From contig JAIOOS010000007.1 in assembly GCA_021414305.1 (NCBI GenBank), positions 87,507 to 151,506 on the forward strand: DNA of 64,000 nt, in the 5' to 3' direction. Shown in pieces: positions 15,329-26,089 of this stretch; position 1 is the first letter of the stretch, and each line of letters opens with the position of its first letter. The notes beneath the pieces were generated by a model that did not search any database, was not told the origin of the DNA, and saw only the letters and a program-made list of their open reading frames with translations. Both the position numbers and the translations under genes were made by a program. The stretch is from Burkholderiales bacterium. GTDB taxonomy: Bacteria; Pseudomonadota; Gammaproteobacteria; Burkholderiales; Burkholderiaceae_C.

Positions 15329-16405
15329 GTGAGCCCGACTTTGCACCCGGCGACATCAGCCTTCGCGAGCGAGACTGCGGCGGCGAAGAAGATCCTGATC
15401 GTCGAGGTCGCCGGCCTCGGCGACCTGGTGCACTCGCTGGCAGCCATGGGAGCGGTCCGCGAGACCTGGCCGAAGGCCGAGCTGCACTGCCTGGTGCGCC
15501 GCGAGTACGCGGGCCTGCTCGGCCTGGCGCCCTGGATCGACAGGGTCTGGCCATATCGGCGCGGCCGCTCGCTCGCGCCGGCCTATGTGGTCGATACGGT
15601 CCGCGCCCTGCGCGCCGAGCGCTTCGACATCGCGATCGACCTCATGGGCTCCGACCATGCGAGCACCGCCGCCTGGCTGAGCGGCGCGCCGCGGCGCCTC
15701 GTGCGCCGCCCGGGCCCGCTGCGCTCGCGCCACGCCTGGCGCTGGTTCGGCACCGATGTCGTAGAACACCCCTTCGGCCAGGAGCCGATGTACCTGCAGC
15801 GCTGGCACGCCCTGCAGCAGGCCGGCATCCGCTCTGCCGAGCCCGTGTCCAGGCTACGACCCGCCGGGTCGCTCGACGCTGTGCCCGGTGCCGGCGAGCC
15901 TGGGACCCGCTACGTCCACCTGAGCCCGTACACCCGGCACCGCCGCAAGGAGCTTGCGCCAGCGCAGATGGCCGACGTGCTGCTCCGCTTGCACGCGCAG
16001 CAGCCCGACCTGCGGCTGGCGATCTCCTGCGCCGACTCGCCGCGCGAGCGCCTGGCGCTCGACGAGTTGCTGCGCCTCCTTCCGTTCGCGCCCTGGCGGG
16101 TGTTCGCCGGCACGCTCGACGTTGCGCAACTGCTCGCCCTGATCGAAGGCGCGGCGCTGCACCTGGGCGGCGACACCGGCTCGATGCACCTCGCCTGGCT
16201 GGCGGGCACGCCCTCGGTCTGCTGGATGTCCGCCCTCGCCAGCTACCGCAGCTGGGCGCCCGACGGCGAGCGGCACGCGATGGTCTATTCGCAGCTGCCG
16301 CCCGGCGATCATCTGCTCGGCATTCCGACCGGTGCGGTTGTCGCCCGCGCCCTCGAACGGCTGCGCGGCCAGTGGCCCGGCCAAGGCCGGTGGCGAAAGG
16401 TGTAG
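15329..16405 (+). CDS. Glycosyltransferase family 9 (ADP-heptose:LPS heptosyltransferase-like)
   Basis: A 358-residue enzyme of the heptosyltransferase fold, likely adding a sugar to lipopolysaccharide core on the inner face of the cytoplasmic membrane. The N-terminal ILIVEVAGLGDLVHSL corresponds to the acceptor-side motif of WaaC/WaaF. The C-terminal half has the donor-site pattern LHLGGDTGSMHLAWLAGTPSV, equivalent to the family's D(T/S)GxxH motif. The gene starts with GTG at 15329; no ATG lies near the conserved beginning. It stands alone, 72 bases after the DUF3455 gene and convergent with the kinase gene, so its place in LPS synthesis cannot be specified. Confidence 0.87.
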   Translation: MSPTLHPATSAFASETAAAKKILIVEVAGLGDLVHSLAAMGAVRETWPKAELHCLVRREYAGLLGLAPWIDRVWPYRRGRSLAPAYVVDTVRALRAERFDIAIDLMGSDHASTAAWLSGAPRRLVRRPGPLRSRHAWRWFGTDVVEHPFGQEPMYLQRWHALQQAGIRSAEPVSRLRPAGSLDAVPGAGEPGTRYVHLSPYTRHRRKELAPAQMADVLLRLHAQQPDLRLAISCADSPRERLALDELLRLLPFAPWRVFAGTLDVAQLLALIEGAALHLGGDTGSMHLAWLAGTPSVCWMSALASYRSWAPDGERHAMVYSQLPPGDHLLGIPTGAVVARALERLRGQWPGQGRWRKV

Positions 16406-16487
16406 CGACGCAGCTCGCGTGCGCCGCTGGCCCGCCTGGCAGCCCCGAAGCCTCGCACCCTGGCCTGCGTGCACGGCAGCGCCTGGC

Positions 16488-17909
16488 TCAGTCGTCGTCG
16501 GGGTCGACTCCGGACAGCACGGGCAGGTCCTCCTTCACCAGCATCACCGTGCACGGTGCCTGCATCGCCACCTTGATCGGAATCGTCGGCACGATGGGTT
16601 GCAGCTTCAGGCCGTGCGTGGCGGCGCCCATGACGATGATGCTCACCGTGTTGCGCTTGGCATAGCGGACGATGGCGCCGGCCACGTCTGCGGACTCCAG
16701 CACATGGAAGGACACCTGATGCTGCCTCAGGTCGAGCGGCTCGGCCCAGCGCCGCAGCTGCTCGAGCAGCCGACGCTGCGTGTCGGGGTCGTCGAACCCG
16801 ACCGATGGCGTGACGGTAATGCATGCCAGGCGGGCGCCGGGCCGCGCACCCAGCGACCGCGCGCTGGCCTGGCGCAGCGAGTACAGCGTGCCCTCGCCGA
16901 CGTCGCCGTGGGGCACCGCCACCAGGACGATCGGCACTTCATCGATCTGCCGCGACGGCATGGTGCTCGGCTCGTACTGCAGCCCCGCCGCGCGCAGCCA
17001 GCGTCGCAGGTGCCGGTGCCACGGCGTGCCGCGCAGGCGCTGGCCGCGTGCGCCGACGGCGACCTGGCCGGGATGCTCGAGATCGAACACGAGGTGCTTG
17101 GCCGACGGGTAGCGGTGCTCGGCCTGCGGCTCCAGCAGGCGCAACACCACCTCCTGCAGCCAGGGCGGAACGTCCGGCCGCAACCGGCGCGGCGGCACGG
17201 GGTCCATCCACAGGCGCTGGCGCAGGCCGCCCGCGGTCTTCGGGTCGCCGAAGGGCAGCTCGCCGGTCAGCATCTCGTAGAGCATGACGCCGACGGCGAA
17301 CAGGTCGCTGCGCGAGTCGCCCCGGATGCCGAGCACCTGCTCGGGCGCCATGTAGGCGTGGGTACCGATCGGCTGGCGCGTCTCTTCGGCCAGCAGGTCG
17401 GGAAGCTCGGCGTGGTGCGACAGTCCAAAGTCGAGCAGAACGGCGAGGCCGCTGTCGCGCCACATCACGTTGGCGGGCTTCAGGTCCTGATGCACCACGT
17501 TTTGCCGATGCAGGCTGTGGCAGGCGCGGGCGAGCGCCAGGCCCAACGAAACGACCTGGTCGAGCTCGAGGCGCGGCGCCGGATCCAGCAGCTCCTGGTA
17601 GGTGCGGCCCGGCACATGCTCCATGACCAGGTACGGGTTCACCGCGAGGTCGCCGCAGGCCACGAACCGGGGCACGTGCGGCCCGGTCAGCAGGGGGAGC
17701 AGGCGGTGCTCGGTCTCGAAGCCGACGATGCTTTCGGGCCCGTCGCCCGAGCCCATGCGCGGCACCTTCATCACCATCGGGAAGCCGGGGTCGCGCGCGC
17801 CCTGCGCGTAATGCACGGCGAAGATGCGCGCCATCGAGCCGGCATGCAGCACGCGCTCGACGACGAACCCGTCCAGGGTGTCGCCGGGTCCGAGCGGGGA
17901 TCGGTTCAT
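16488..17909 (-). CDS. Serine/threonine protein kinase fused to a universal stress domain
   Basis: A 473-residue cytoplasmic protein. Residues 12-290 are a Hanks-type kinase: ATP-binding Lys48 (MVMK), Glu66, catalytic loop HQDLKPAN (140-147, Gln in place of the usual Arg), DFG at 160-162 and MAPEQ near 187. The glycine loop is degenerate (HAGSMARIF). About 322-460 is a universal stress protein domain (IVLVAVPHGD; SIIVMGAATHG; VMLVKED). Its usual G-x-x-G ATP motif is only partly kept (MGAATHG). No membrane segment is present. The start lies 4 bases after the phosphoesterase stop, suggesting a kinase/phosphatase operon. The non-RD catalytic loop implies activation without loop phosphorylation. 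Confidence 0.88.
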   Translation of the reverse strand: MNRSPLGPGDTLDGFVVERVLHAGSMARIFAVHYAQGARDPGFPMVMKVPRMGSGDGPESIVGFETEHRLLPLLTGPHVPRFVACGDLAVNPYLVMEHVPGRTYQELLDPAPRLELDQVVSLGLALARACHSLHRQNVVHQDLKPANVMWRDSGLAVLLDFGLSHHAELPDLLAEETRQPIGTHAYMAPEQVLGIRGDSRSDLFAVGVMLYEMLTGELPFGDPKTAGGLRQRLWMDPVPPRRLRPDVPPWLQEVVLRLLEPQAEHRYPSAKHLVFDLEHPGQVAVGARGQRLRGTPWHRHLRRWLRAAGLQYEPSTMPSRQIDEVPIVLVAVPHGDVGEGTLYSLRQASARSLGARPGARLACITVTPSVGFDDPDTQRRLLEQLRRWAEPLDLRQHQVSFHVLESADVAGAIVRYAKRNTVSIIVMGAATHGLKLQPIVPTIPIKVAMQAPCTVMLVKEDLPVLSGVDPDDD

Positions 17910-17913
17910 CGCT

Positions 17914-18666
17914 TCAGCGCGCCGTTTCCAGACGTTGGATCGCGTCCTGCGGCAGCCCCTTGCGACGCGCCAGCGCCACCATCGCACCCACATCGTAGGG
18001 CACGCGGTGGAAGGTGAGCTGCGCCGCCTGGGTGTCGAGCAGGGCGAAGGCCGCCGCCCGATTGCCGTCGCGCGGCTGCCCCACCGACCCGACGGTGGCC
18101 ACCCAGTGGCGATGCGGCGGCACCGGGATCGCCTTGCCCGGCGCGGGCTCGAACAGCATCAGCGTCGACCCCCGGCCCTGGTAGTAGAGCGCCTGGAGAT
18201 GCACGTGGCCGCCCAGCACGTAGCGGACGCCCTCGTGGCGGGAGGCGTGGGCCAGGCTGTCGGCGGCGACCAGCGGATTGTTCACGTAGCGCCAGGCCGC
18301 AGGGGCATCTGCGCTGGCGTGGACCAGGAAGCACGGCGGCTCGATCCGCTCCAGCGGCAAGGCCCCGAGCCAGTCGCGCTGCGCCGCGTCGAGCTGGTCG
18401 TGGGTCCAGCGCGCGCCGGCCTCGTCCACGGTCCTGGGCTCGGCCGGGGGCGCCGCGGCGAGTGTGTCGTGGTTGCCGCGGAGCACCCAGGCGCCCGACG
18501 CCTGCAGCGCGCGAATCCGGTCGACCACCGCCGCAGGGTCGGGTCCGTACCCGACCAGGTCGCCGAGCAGCGCCAGCTGCGTCGCACCCAGCTTATGCGC
18601 GCGCGCCAGGCAGGTGTGCAGCGCCAGCGGGTTGGCGTGAACGTCCGAAAGCAGGGCAAGACGCAT
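17914..18666 (-). CDS. Metallophosphoesterase (calcineurin-like)
   Basis: A 250-residue two-metal phosphoesterase with all five motifs in order: SDVHANP, GDLVGYGPDP, RGNHD, a His in LVHASAD and GGHVHLQ. The GYGPDP form is typical of the YfcE/MJ0936-like phosphodiesterase family, which also includes protein phosphatases. It is the first gene of a two-gene unit with the kinase-USP gene 4 bases downstream. It may reverse that kinase's phosphorylation or act on a nucleotide; only biochemistry could tell. Confidence 0.88.
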   Translation of the reverse strand: MRLALLSDVHANPLALHTCLARAHKLGATQLALLGDLVGYGPDPAAVVDRIRALQASGAWVLRGNHDTLAAAPPAEPRTVDEAGARWTHDQLDAAQRDWLGALPLERIEPPCFLVHASADAPAAWRYVNNPLVAADSLAHASRHEGVRYVLGGHVHLQALYYQGRGSTLMLFEPAPGKAIPVPPHRHWVATVGSVGQPRDGNRAAAFALLDTQAAQLTFHRVPYDVGAMVALARRKGLPQDAIQRLETAR

Positions 18667-18723
18667 TGCGGAAGTGTTGCACCCGCGACGGATTCGCCAG
18701 TTGTCTCAGATCATGCCGAGACC

Positions 18724-18736
18724 CCGACCCGGTCGG
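18724..18736. promoter_or_regulatory. Perfect 13-base palindrome, possible operator
   Basis: CCGACC-C-GGTCGG lies in the 88-base gap between the monooxygenase stop and the phosphoesterase start. The sequence resembles TetR-type operators. It could control the phosphoesterase-kinase unit, or be part of a weak terminator for the upstream gene, although no T run follows. Confidence 0.35.
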
Positions 18737-18754
18737 TTCGCATTTGCCGTCGCC

Positions 18755-20287
18755 TCACTTCAACAAGCGATAGTCACCCAAGCGAAACCATCTGCGTGAA
18801 AAGATGAACCCGGTCGCCGGTTCCGGCGAAAGGCTGGTGACTTCTCCGCTCATGTTCTTTCTGTAGAAGGCGGTGCAGGTGGCCGTTTGCCAGACCGTCT
18901 TCTTCATCTTTTCCCTCATGGCGGCGACGTATTCATCCTGGAGATCGCGCCTGGCATCGATGGCCTTGATGCTGCTGTCTCGCTTCACGGCGCAGATGGC
19001 TTGCACGATGTAGTCTGCCGCCGCCTCCATGTATGAAATTTGCGAGCTGTGGCCGGTGCCCGTATTCGGGCCGTTGATCTTGAAATAGTTGGGGTAGCCC
19101 GAAACGGTGATGCCCTTGTACGCCACGGCCTCTTCTTCCCATTCGCTGTTGAGGTTGCGGCCGCCAAGGCCATGCACCTGGAACGTCAGGGCCTTCTTCA
19201 TGTCCGAATAGGCGAAATATCCCGTCGCGTAGACGATGATGTCCAGGGGAATGTCCTTGCCGTCCCTGGTTCTGATGCCCGAGGGCGTGATGCATTCGAT
19301 TCCGCTGATATCCACGTCGACATTGGCGCGGGACAGTGCCGGAAGGTACGCATTGGACGGTATGACGCGCCTGCAGCCCAGTTCGTAGTCGGGCATCATG
19401 TGCCGACGCAAGCGGTCGTCCCCGATGTATCTCTCGAGCTGCCTTTTCAGCGTTCTCCGGTAGTGGACCTTGATGAGACGACTGATCAGCGAGGTCCCCG
19501 GATAGCGGCGAAAGCCGATGAACCTCAGGTCGTAGAAGGTGAAGACGAGAAGGCGGATGAGGTGCCGGACGCCCGGCAGCGTTCGCACGAAACGCTCTGC
19601 CGCACCGTAGTGCCGGTCCGACCGCGGCAAGACCCACTGCGCCTTGCCCATGAACAGGGTCAGTCGGGCGACCTTTGCGGCGATGGCGGGAACGATCTGA
19701 GCGCCGGAGCATCCCGAGCCGATGACCGCGACGCGTTTTCCTTCATAGGAGACGGAGTGATCCCACTGTGCGGCGTGGAATTTCGGTCCCTTGAAGGTTT
19801 CCGCGCCTTTGATATGGGGCGTATGCGGGTTCGCCAGCACGCCGCTGGTGTCGATGACAAACCGGGCCGAATACCTCTCGCCCGATTCGGTCTCCACACG
19901 CCACAAGCAGGCGCCTTCTTCATAGGCAATTCGCGTGACCGTCTGGTTCGCTCTCGCCTTCTTTCTCAGGCCGAACTTCTCGATGACATGGTTCGTGTAT
20001 TCGAGCAGTTCGCTCTGCGGGGCATAGGTCTTCCTGAACGGGTAGGCGACGAAGGAGAAGGAGTAGAGGCTGGTTGGAATATCGACCTCGGCTCCGGGAT
20101 AGGAGTTGACCTGCCAGGTTCCCCCCAGCTCGGAGTTCCTCTCCAGCAGAACGAAGTCATTGCAATGCTTCTTCTGCAGATGGATAGCCGCCAGCAGGCC
20201 TGAAAACCCCGTACCGATGATCACCGTCTCGACGTATCGGGTGTCCTCCCGTGCTGTACCGGACTGTTCCGTTGCCGGCGATGGCAT
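18755..20287 (-). CDS. Flavin-dependent monooxygenase (Baeyer-Villiger type)
   Basis: A 510-residue FAD/NADPH enzyme predicted to insert oxygen into a ketone or hydroxylate a small molecule. FAD site GTGFSG at 25-30, GGTW at 55-58 and YPG at 63-65; the Baeyer-Villiger fingerprint FKGPKFHAAQWD at 165-176; NADPH site GSGCSG at 190-195. In classical members the fingerprint ends in W(P/D). The gene's GC content is visibly lower (roughly 58 % in sampled lines, against about 70 % around it), with many A/T third positions, so it was probably acquired. It starts 3 bases after guaA and may be read from the gua promoter. Confidence 0.85.
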   Translation of the reverse strand: MPSPATEQSGTAREDTRYVETVIIGTGFSGLLAAIHLQKKHCNDFVLLERNSELGGTWQVNSYPGAEVDIPTSLYSFSFVAYPFRKTYAPQSELLEYTNHVIEKFGLRKKARANQTVTRIAYEEGACLWRVETESGERYSARFVIDTSGVLANPHTPHIKGAETFKGPKFHAAQWDHSVSYEGKRVAVIGSGCSGAQIVPAIAAKVARLTLFMGKAQWVLPRSDRHYGAAERFVRTLPGVRHLIRLLVFTFYDLRFIGFRRYPGTSLISRLIKVHYRRTLKRQLERYIGDDRLRRHMMPDYELGCRRVIPSNAYLPALSRANVDVDISGIECITPSGIRTRDGKDIPLDIIVYATGYFAYSDMKKALTFQVHGLGGRNLNSEWEEEAVAYKGITVSGYPNYFKINGPNTGTGHSSQISYMEAAADYIVQAICAVKRDSSIKAIDARRDLQDEYVAAMREKMKKTVWQTATCTAFYRKNMSGEVTSLSPEPATGFIFSRRWFRLGDYRLLK

Positions 20288-20290
20288 CGT

Positions 20291-21874
<1,584 letters not shown>

Positions 21875-21888
21875 GGGCCTCCAGGTCG

Positions 21889-23157
21889 TCAGGTGGTGCG
21901 CGGTGTCGCCGCCGGCGGCGACAGGCCGGCCTTGTTGAAATGCAGCCAGGCCAGGGTCAGCGCCGCCAGCTGCAGCAGGGCGCAGAAGTAGAACGGCATG
22001 CCGATGCGCCAGTCGCCGCGCGGCAGGTGCGAGACGATGCCCAGGAGCGGCGCGCTCAGCACCGGCGCCAGCACCGCCATCAGGCTCTGCAGGCCGCTGA
22101 TCGCGCCCATGGTGCGACCCTGCGTCGTCGCGTCGGCGGCGCCGGAAACGATGCTCTGGATCGACGCCGCCACCGTGTAGGCGAGGACGTTGGCGCCGAT
22201 CACGACGAACAGCATCCAGCCTTCGCTGACGAGCCCGTAGCCGACATAAGCCAGCGTCGAAGAGATCAGCCCGGCGATGGCCAGGCGCTGCGGCGAGAAG
22301 CGCCTGAGCAGGCGGCCGAGCAGCACCCCCTGGACCAGCGCCGACATCACCCCCACCGCGAACAGCGACCAGCCGTTCTCGCGCGGTCCCCAGCCGAACT
22401 TGAAGGTCGCGTAGAGCACCCAGCTCGTGTAGAGGATGAACTGGGCCAGCGCCGCCAGGGCGACGACGGCGACCAGCATGCCGACCCCGCCGAGGCGGCC
22501 GAGCTCGGCGAACGAGGCCACCGGATTGAGGGCCAGCTTCCAGTTGACCGGCCGGCGCTTCTCGGGCGGAAGCGACTCGGGCAGGACGATCCAGCCGTAG
22601 AGCAGGTTGAGCAGCGCCAGCCCGCCGGCGGCGAAGAACGGCAGGTGCAGGTCGATCGCGCCGAGCAGGCCGCCGATCACCGGGCCGAGGATGAAGCCGA
22701 GGCCGAACATGGCGCCGAGCAGGCCGAAGCGCTTGGCCCGGTCGGCCGGCGCGGTGATGTCGGCGACGTAGGCGTTGGCGACCGAGGCGTTCGACTGCAT
22801 CGCGCCGCTGAACAGGCGCACCACGATCAGCATCCACAGCTCGGTGGCGAGCGCGGTGACGAAGAAGCTGAGCGAGAGCGCGCAGAAGCCGACCAGCAGC
22901 ACCGGCCGGCGACCGTACTTGTCGGACAACGCGCCGAGCAGCGGCGAGGTGAAGAAGTTGGCGATGCTGAAGGCGAACGTCACCGCCCCGTACCACCACG
23001 CCTGCTCGGTCTGCGAAGCGGTGAAGCCGCCGACGAGGGCGGGCAGCACCGGCACGATCAGGCCGATCGACACCATGTCGATCAGCACCGTGATCATGAT
23101 GAACGGCATCGCCGCCTCGCGCGAGCGCGTGGCGGCCAGCGGAACGGGCGTCCTCAT
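21889..23157 (-). CDS. MFS efflux transporter (TetA/DHA1-like) inside the gua operon
   Basis: A 422-residue inner-membrane protein with about 12 membrane helices. The family signature between helices 2 and 3 is [14 protein letters not shown], and helix 5 has the antiporter-type motif [15 protein letters not shown]. These place it with drug:proton antiporters of the TetA/DHA1 branch. The start overlaps the guaB stop (ATGA) and guaA starts 14 bases downstream, so it is co-expressed with guanine nucleotide synthesis. A purine or purine-analogue exporter is a natural guess, but nothing in the sequence shows the substrate. Confidence 0.87.
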   Translation of the reverse strand: MRTPVPLAATRSREAAMPFIMITVLIDMVSIGLIVPVLPALVGGFTASQTEQAWWYGAVTFAFSIANFFTSPLLGALSDKYGRRPVLLVGFCALSLSFFVTALATELWMLIVVRLFSGAMQSNASVANAYVADITAPADRAKRFGLLGAMFGLGFILGPVIGGLLGAIDLHLPFFAAGGLALLNLLYGWIVLPESLPPEKRRPVNWKLALNPVASFAELGRLGGVGMLVAVVALAALAQFILYTSWVLYATFKFGWGPRENGWSLFAVGVMSALVQGVLLGRLLRRFSPQRLAIAGLISSTLAYVGYGLVSEGWMLFVVIGANVLAYTVAASIQSIVSGAADATTQGRTMGAISGLQSLMAVLAPVLSAPLLGIVSHLPRGDWRIGMPFYFCALLQLAALTLAWLHFNKAGLSPPAATPRTT

Positions 23158-24632
23158 TCGGCGCGGTAGTTCGGCGCTTCCTTCGTGATCTGCACGTCGT
23201 GCACATGGCTCTCGCGCATGCCCGAGGACGTGATCTCGACGAACTCGGCCTTCTCGTGCATCTCGGCGATGCTGGCGCAGCCGCAGTAGTGCATCGAGGC
23301 GCGCAGCCCCCCACCCATCTGGAAGATGATGCCGACGACCGAGCCCTTGTACGGCACCTGGCCCTCGATCCCTTCGGGCACCAGCTTGGCGCCGCCCACC
23401 GAGCCGGCCGCGCTGGCCTCGCCTTCCTGGAAGTAGCGGTCGGCCGAGCCCTGCTGCATCGCCCCGATCGAGCCCATGCCGCGGTAGCTCTTGTAGGTGC
23501 GGCCCTGGTAGAGGATCACCTCGCCCGGCGCCTCTTCGGTACCGGCAAAGGCGCCGCCCATCATCACGGTGTCGGCGCCGGCGGCGATCGCCTTGGCGAG
23601 GTCGCCGGAGAAGCGCACGCCGCCGTCGGCGATGAGCGGAACGCCGCTGCCGGCGATCGCCCTAGCGACCGCGTCGATCGCCATGATCTGCGGCACGCCG
23701 ACGCCGGTGACGATGCGCGTGGTGCAGATCGAGCCGGGGCCGATGCCGATCTTGACCGCGTCGGCGCCGGCCTCGACCAGCGCCTTGGCGGCCGCGCCGG
23801 TGGCGATGTTGCCGGCGATGACGTCGACGCCGGGGAAGTTGCGCTTGACCCAGCGCACCCGCTCGACCACGCCCTGGCTGTGGCCGTGCGCGGTGTCGAC
23901 TACAAGCGCGTCGACACCAGCGGCCACGAGCAGCTCGGCGCGCTCCTCGGTGCCCTCGCCGACGCCGATCGCGGCGCCGACGCGGAGCTTGCCGACCGCG
24001 TCGCGCGCGGCGTTGGGAAAGCTGGTCTGCTTGGTGATGTCCTTGACGGTCATCAGGCCGCGCAGCTCGAAGGCGTCGTTGACGACGATCACGCGCTCGA
24101 GCTTCTCCTTGTGCATCAGCGCCTTGCCCTCGGCGAGCGAGGCGCCTTCGCGCACCGTCACCAGGCGCTCGCGCGGCGTCATGATCTCCCGGACCGGGGC
24201 GTCGAGCCGCGTTTCGAAACGCAGGTCACGATTGGTGACGATGCCGACGACGGTTCGGCCCTGAACCACCGGAAAGCCGGAGACGCCGCGCGCCCGGGAA
24301 AGCTCGATCACCTCGCGCACCGACATCTCGGGCGAGACGGTGAACGGATCGCGCAGCACGCCCGATTCGTATCGTTTCACCTTGGCGACCTCGGCCGCCT
24401 GCTGCTTGGGGCTCAGGTTCTTGTGGACGATGCCGATGCCGCCTTCCTGCGCCAGGGCGATCGCCAGGCGGGCTTCGGTGACGGTATCCATCGCTGCCGA
24501 GACCAGCGGCAGGTTCAGACGGATGTTTCGGGAGAGGGAGGTGGCGAGGTCGGTGTCGCGCGGAAGGACGCTCGAGAACGCAGGAACCAGCAGCACGTCG
24601 TCGAAGGTCAGCGCTTTGCCCAGAAGGCGCAT
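23154..24632 (-). CDS. guaB: IMP dehydrogenase
   Basis: NAD-dependent oxidation of IMP to XMP, the first committed step to GMP. It has 492 residues. The start is [20 protein letters not shown]. Two CBS domains lie between about residues 95 and 205 and are known nucleotide sensors in the family. The catalytic Cys is in GPGSICTTR, with active-site signatures [12 protein letters not shown] and [10 protein letters not shown]. The gene begins the guaB-MFS-guaA string. A TATAAT lies 27 bases upstream of the ATG on the coding strand. Confidence 0.98.
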   Translation of the reverse strand: MRLLGKALTFDDVLLVPAFSSVLPRDTDLATSLSRNIRLNLPLVSAAMDTVTEARLAIALAQEGGIGIVHKNLSPKQQAAEVAKVKRYESGVLRDPFTVSPEMSVREVIELSRARGVSGFPVVQGRTVVGIVTNRDLRFETRLDAPVREIMTPRERLVTVREGASLAEGKALMHKEKLERVIVVNDAFELRGLMTVKDITKQTSFPNAARDAVGKLRVGAAIGVGEGTEERAELLVAAGVDALVVDTAHGHSQGVVERVRWVKRNFPGVDVIAGNIATGAAAKALVEAGADAVKIGIGPGSICTTRIVTGVGVPQIMAIDAVARAIAGSGVPLIADGGVRFSGDLAKAIAAGADTVMMGGAFAGTEEAPGEVILYQGRTYKSYRGMGSIGAMQQGSADRYFQEGEASAAGSVGGAKLVPEGIEGQVPYKGSVVGIIFQMGGGLRASMHYCGCASIAEMHEKAEFVEITSSGMRESHVHDVQITKEAPNYRAE

Positions 24633-24658
24633 CAGAAAGTCTCCAGACGCAAAAGCGA

Positions 24659-24664
24659 ATTATA
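24659..24664 (-). promoter_or_regulatory. Probable -10 box of the guaB promoter
   Basis: Perfect TATAAT on the minus strand, 27 bases before the guaB ATG, in the divergent gap with the DUF4124 gene. No good -35 (TTGACA-like) sits 16-18 bases further up, so the promoter may need an activator or the call may be chance. Confidence 0.5.
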
Positions 24665-24768
24665 CGGATGCAGTCGCAAAGTACCGGTTTGCCCGGGCGT
24701 CGGCAGAGCGGAAACGGGAGGCCGACCGGTACACTTCGCGGCAGATTCACTGACGTCCGCCCTGCCTC

Positions 24769-25299
24769 ATGGTTCGAAATTCCGTCTTCCGCACGGTCAT
24801 GACCGCAGCCGCTGCCGTTCTGCTGCTCGTTTCCCTGCCCGCCGAAGCCCAGTGGAAGTGGAAGGACAAGGGCGGGCGCATCCAGTACAGCGACCTGCCG
24901 CCGCCGGCGGGCACGCCCGACCAGGACATCCTGTCGCGCCCGAGCGCGCCGCGCCGGGCCTCGATCACCGCCCCGGCCGCTTCGCAGGCGTCGGCGCCGG
25001 CGCTCGTGGCCGGCGCGTCGGCACCCTCGGCGCCGCGCGCCGTCGATCCCGAGTTCGAGGCCAAGCGCAAGAAGGCGGAGAGCGAAAACCTGGCCAAGAA
25101 CAAGGCCGAGGAAGAGCGCATCGCCGCCGCCAAGGCCGACAACTGCGGCCGCGCCCGGGCGCAGCTGCGCACCTTCGAGAGCGGCATCCGGGTCACGCGC
25201 ACCAACGAGAAGGGCGAGCGCGAGTTCCTCGACGACAAGCAGCGCGCCGACGAGACGAAGCACGCCAAGGACGTGATCGCCGCCGACTGCTCGAAGTAG
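24769..25299 (+). CDS. DUF4124 exported protein
   Basis: A 176-residue secreted or periplasmic protein. The signal peptide runs to about residue 27 (LLLVSLPAEAQ). The DUF4124 core follows at once (WKWKDKGGRIQYSDLPPP). Then come an Ala/Pro/Ser-rich linker and a lysine/glutamate-rich helix (EFEAKRKKAESENLAKNKAEEE). The family is widespread in Burkholderiales next to guaB and is of unknown role. The gene is divergent from guaB, and its stop is 4 bases from the end of rnfH. Confidence 0.85.
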   Translation: MVRNSVFRTVMTAAAAVLLLVSLPAEAQWKWKDKGGRIQYSDLPPPAGTPDQDILSRPSAPRRASITAPAASQASAPALVAGASAPSAPRAVDPEFEAKRKKAESENLAKNKAEEERIAAAKADNCGRARAQLRTFESGIRVTRTNEKGEREFLDDKQRADETKHAKDVIAADCSK

Positions 25300-25303
25300 C
25301 CCT

Positions 25304-25606
25304 CTACTTGCGGCGTCGGGCGCGCAGGCGCCGCGCCTCCTTCGGATCGAGCAGCAGCGGCCGGTAGATCTCAACCCGGTCGCCCTCGGCGAGGCGCGTG
25401 TCCAGCCTTGCCGCCCGCCCCCAGATGCCGACGGCCTGGGTCGAGATGTCGACCGTACCGCCCGCCTCGAGCGCGCCGCTGGCGCGAATCGCGTCGAGCA
25501 CGCTCGCCCCGCCCGGCAGCTCGACGCCGATCTCGCAGGCCTCGCCTTCGCGCGCCGACCAGGCGACGGCGACGCGCAGCGCCGGGGCGCCGCTAGCGCG
25601 GTCCAT
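25304..25606 (-). CDS. rnfH: RnfH family protein
   Basis: A 100-residue ubiquitin-fold protein of the RnfH/UPF0125 family. The core is RVAVAWSAREGEACEIGVELP, then TVDISTQAVGIWGR and RVEIYRPLLLDPKEARR, all characteristic. The molecular role is unsettled; the name comes from linkage to the Rnf complex in other bacteria. It overlaps the end of ratA by 14 bases, as this pair does in many proteobacteria. Confidence 0.9.
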   Translation of the reverse strand: MDRASGAPALRVAVAWSAREGEACEIGVELPGGASVLDAIRASGALEAGGTVDISTQAVGIWGRAARLDTRLAEGDRVEIYRPLLLDPKEARRLRARRRK

Positions 25607-26060
25607 AGACCTGCTCGGCGCGGCGGACGAAGGAATCGACGAAGGTGTTGGCGATGCGGTCGAACACCGGGCTGATCGCCGCCTCGAGCATGCCGTTGGC
25701 GAAGGCGTAGCGCAGATCGAACTCGATCTTGCAGGCGCTCGCCGAGCCGGGGTTGGCCACGGCGCCCGGCACCGGCAGGGGAATGAAGCGCCACAGGCCG
25801 TCGAGCTCGGAGAACGGGCCGTCGACCAGGGCGATGTCGACCGACTCGTCCTTGACCTGGATGTTTCGCGTGGTGAAAGCGTGGCGGATGCCGGAAAAGG
25901 CGAGGTGCAGGCGCGCGGTCAGGCCCTGGTCGTCGCGGGCGAGGACCTCGGCGCGTTCGCACCAGGGAAGGAACTTCGGATAGTCCTCGACATCGACCAC
26001 CAGATCGTAGATCTCCTGTGCCGAGTACCAGAGCAGCACCGACTTCTTGACGTGCTTCAT
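25593..26060 (-). CDS. ratA: RatA/COQ10-type START-domain protein
   Basis: A 155-residue single-domain START protein. The opening HVKKSVLLWYSAQEIYDLVVDVEDYPKFLPWC is the family signature, and SELDGLWRFIPL lies in the middle. Family members bind lipids (COQ10, ubiquinone). E. coli RatA was also reported to block ribosome subunit joining, which gives the symbol. It is divergent from smpB with only 29 bases between the starts, as in many beta- and gammaproteobacteria. The symbol follows synteny. Confidence 0.9.
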   Translation of the reverse strand: MKHVKKSVLLWYSAQEIYDLVVDVEDYPKFLPWCERAEVLARDDQGLTARLHLAFSGIRHAFTTRNIQVKDESVDIALVDGPFSELDGLWRFIPLPVPGAVANPGSASACKIEFDLRYAFANGMLEAAISPVFDRIANTFVDSFVRRAEQVYGPR

Positions 26061-26089
26061 AGAATCGACCCATTTTAGGAGTCGCCCTC

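Noticed and set aside
16332..18017. Plus-strand open frame of 561 codons opposite the kinase gene
   Set aside because: Shadow of the kinase and phosphoesterase genes; low-complexity product and no ribosome site.
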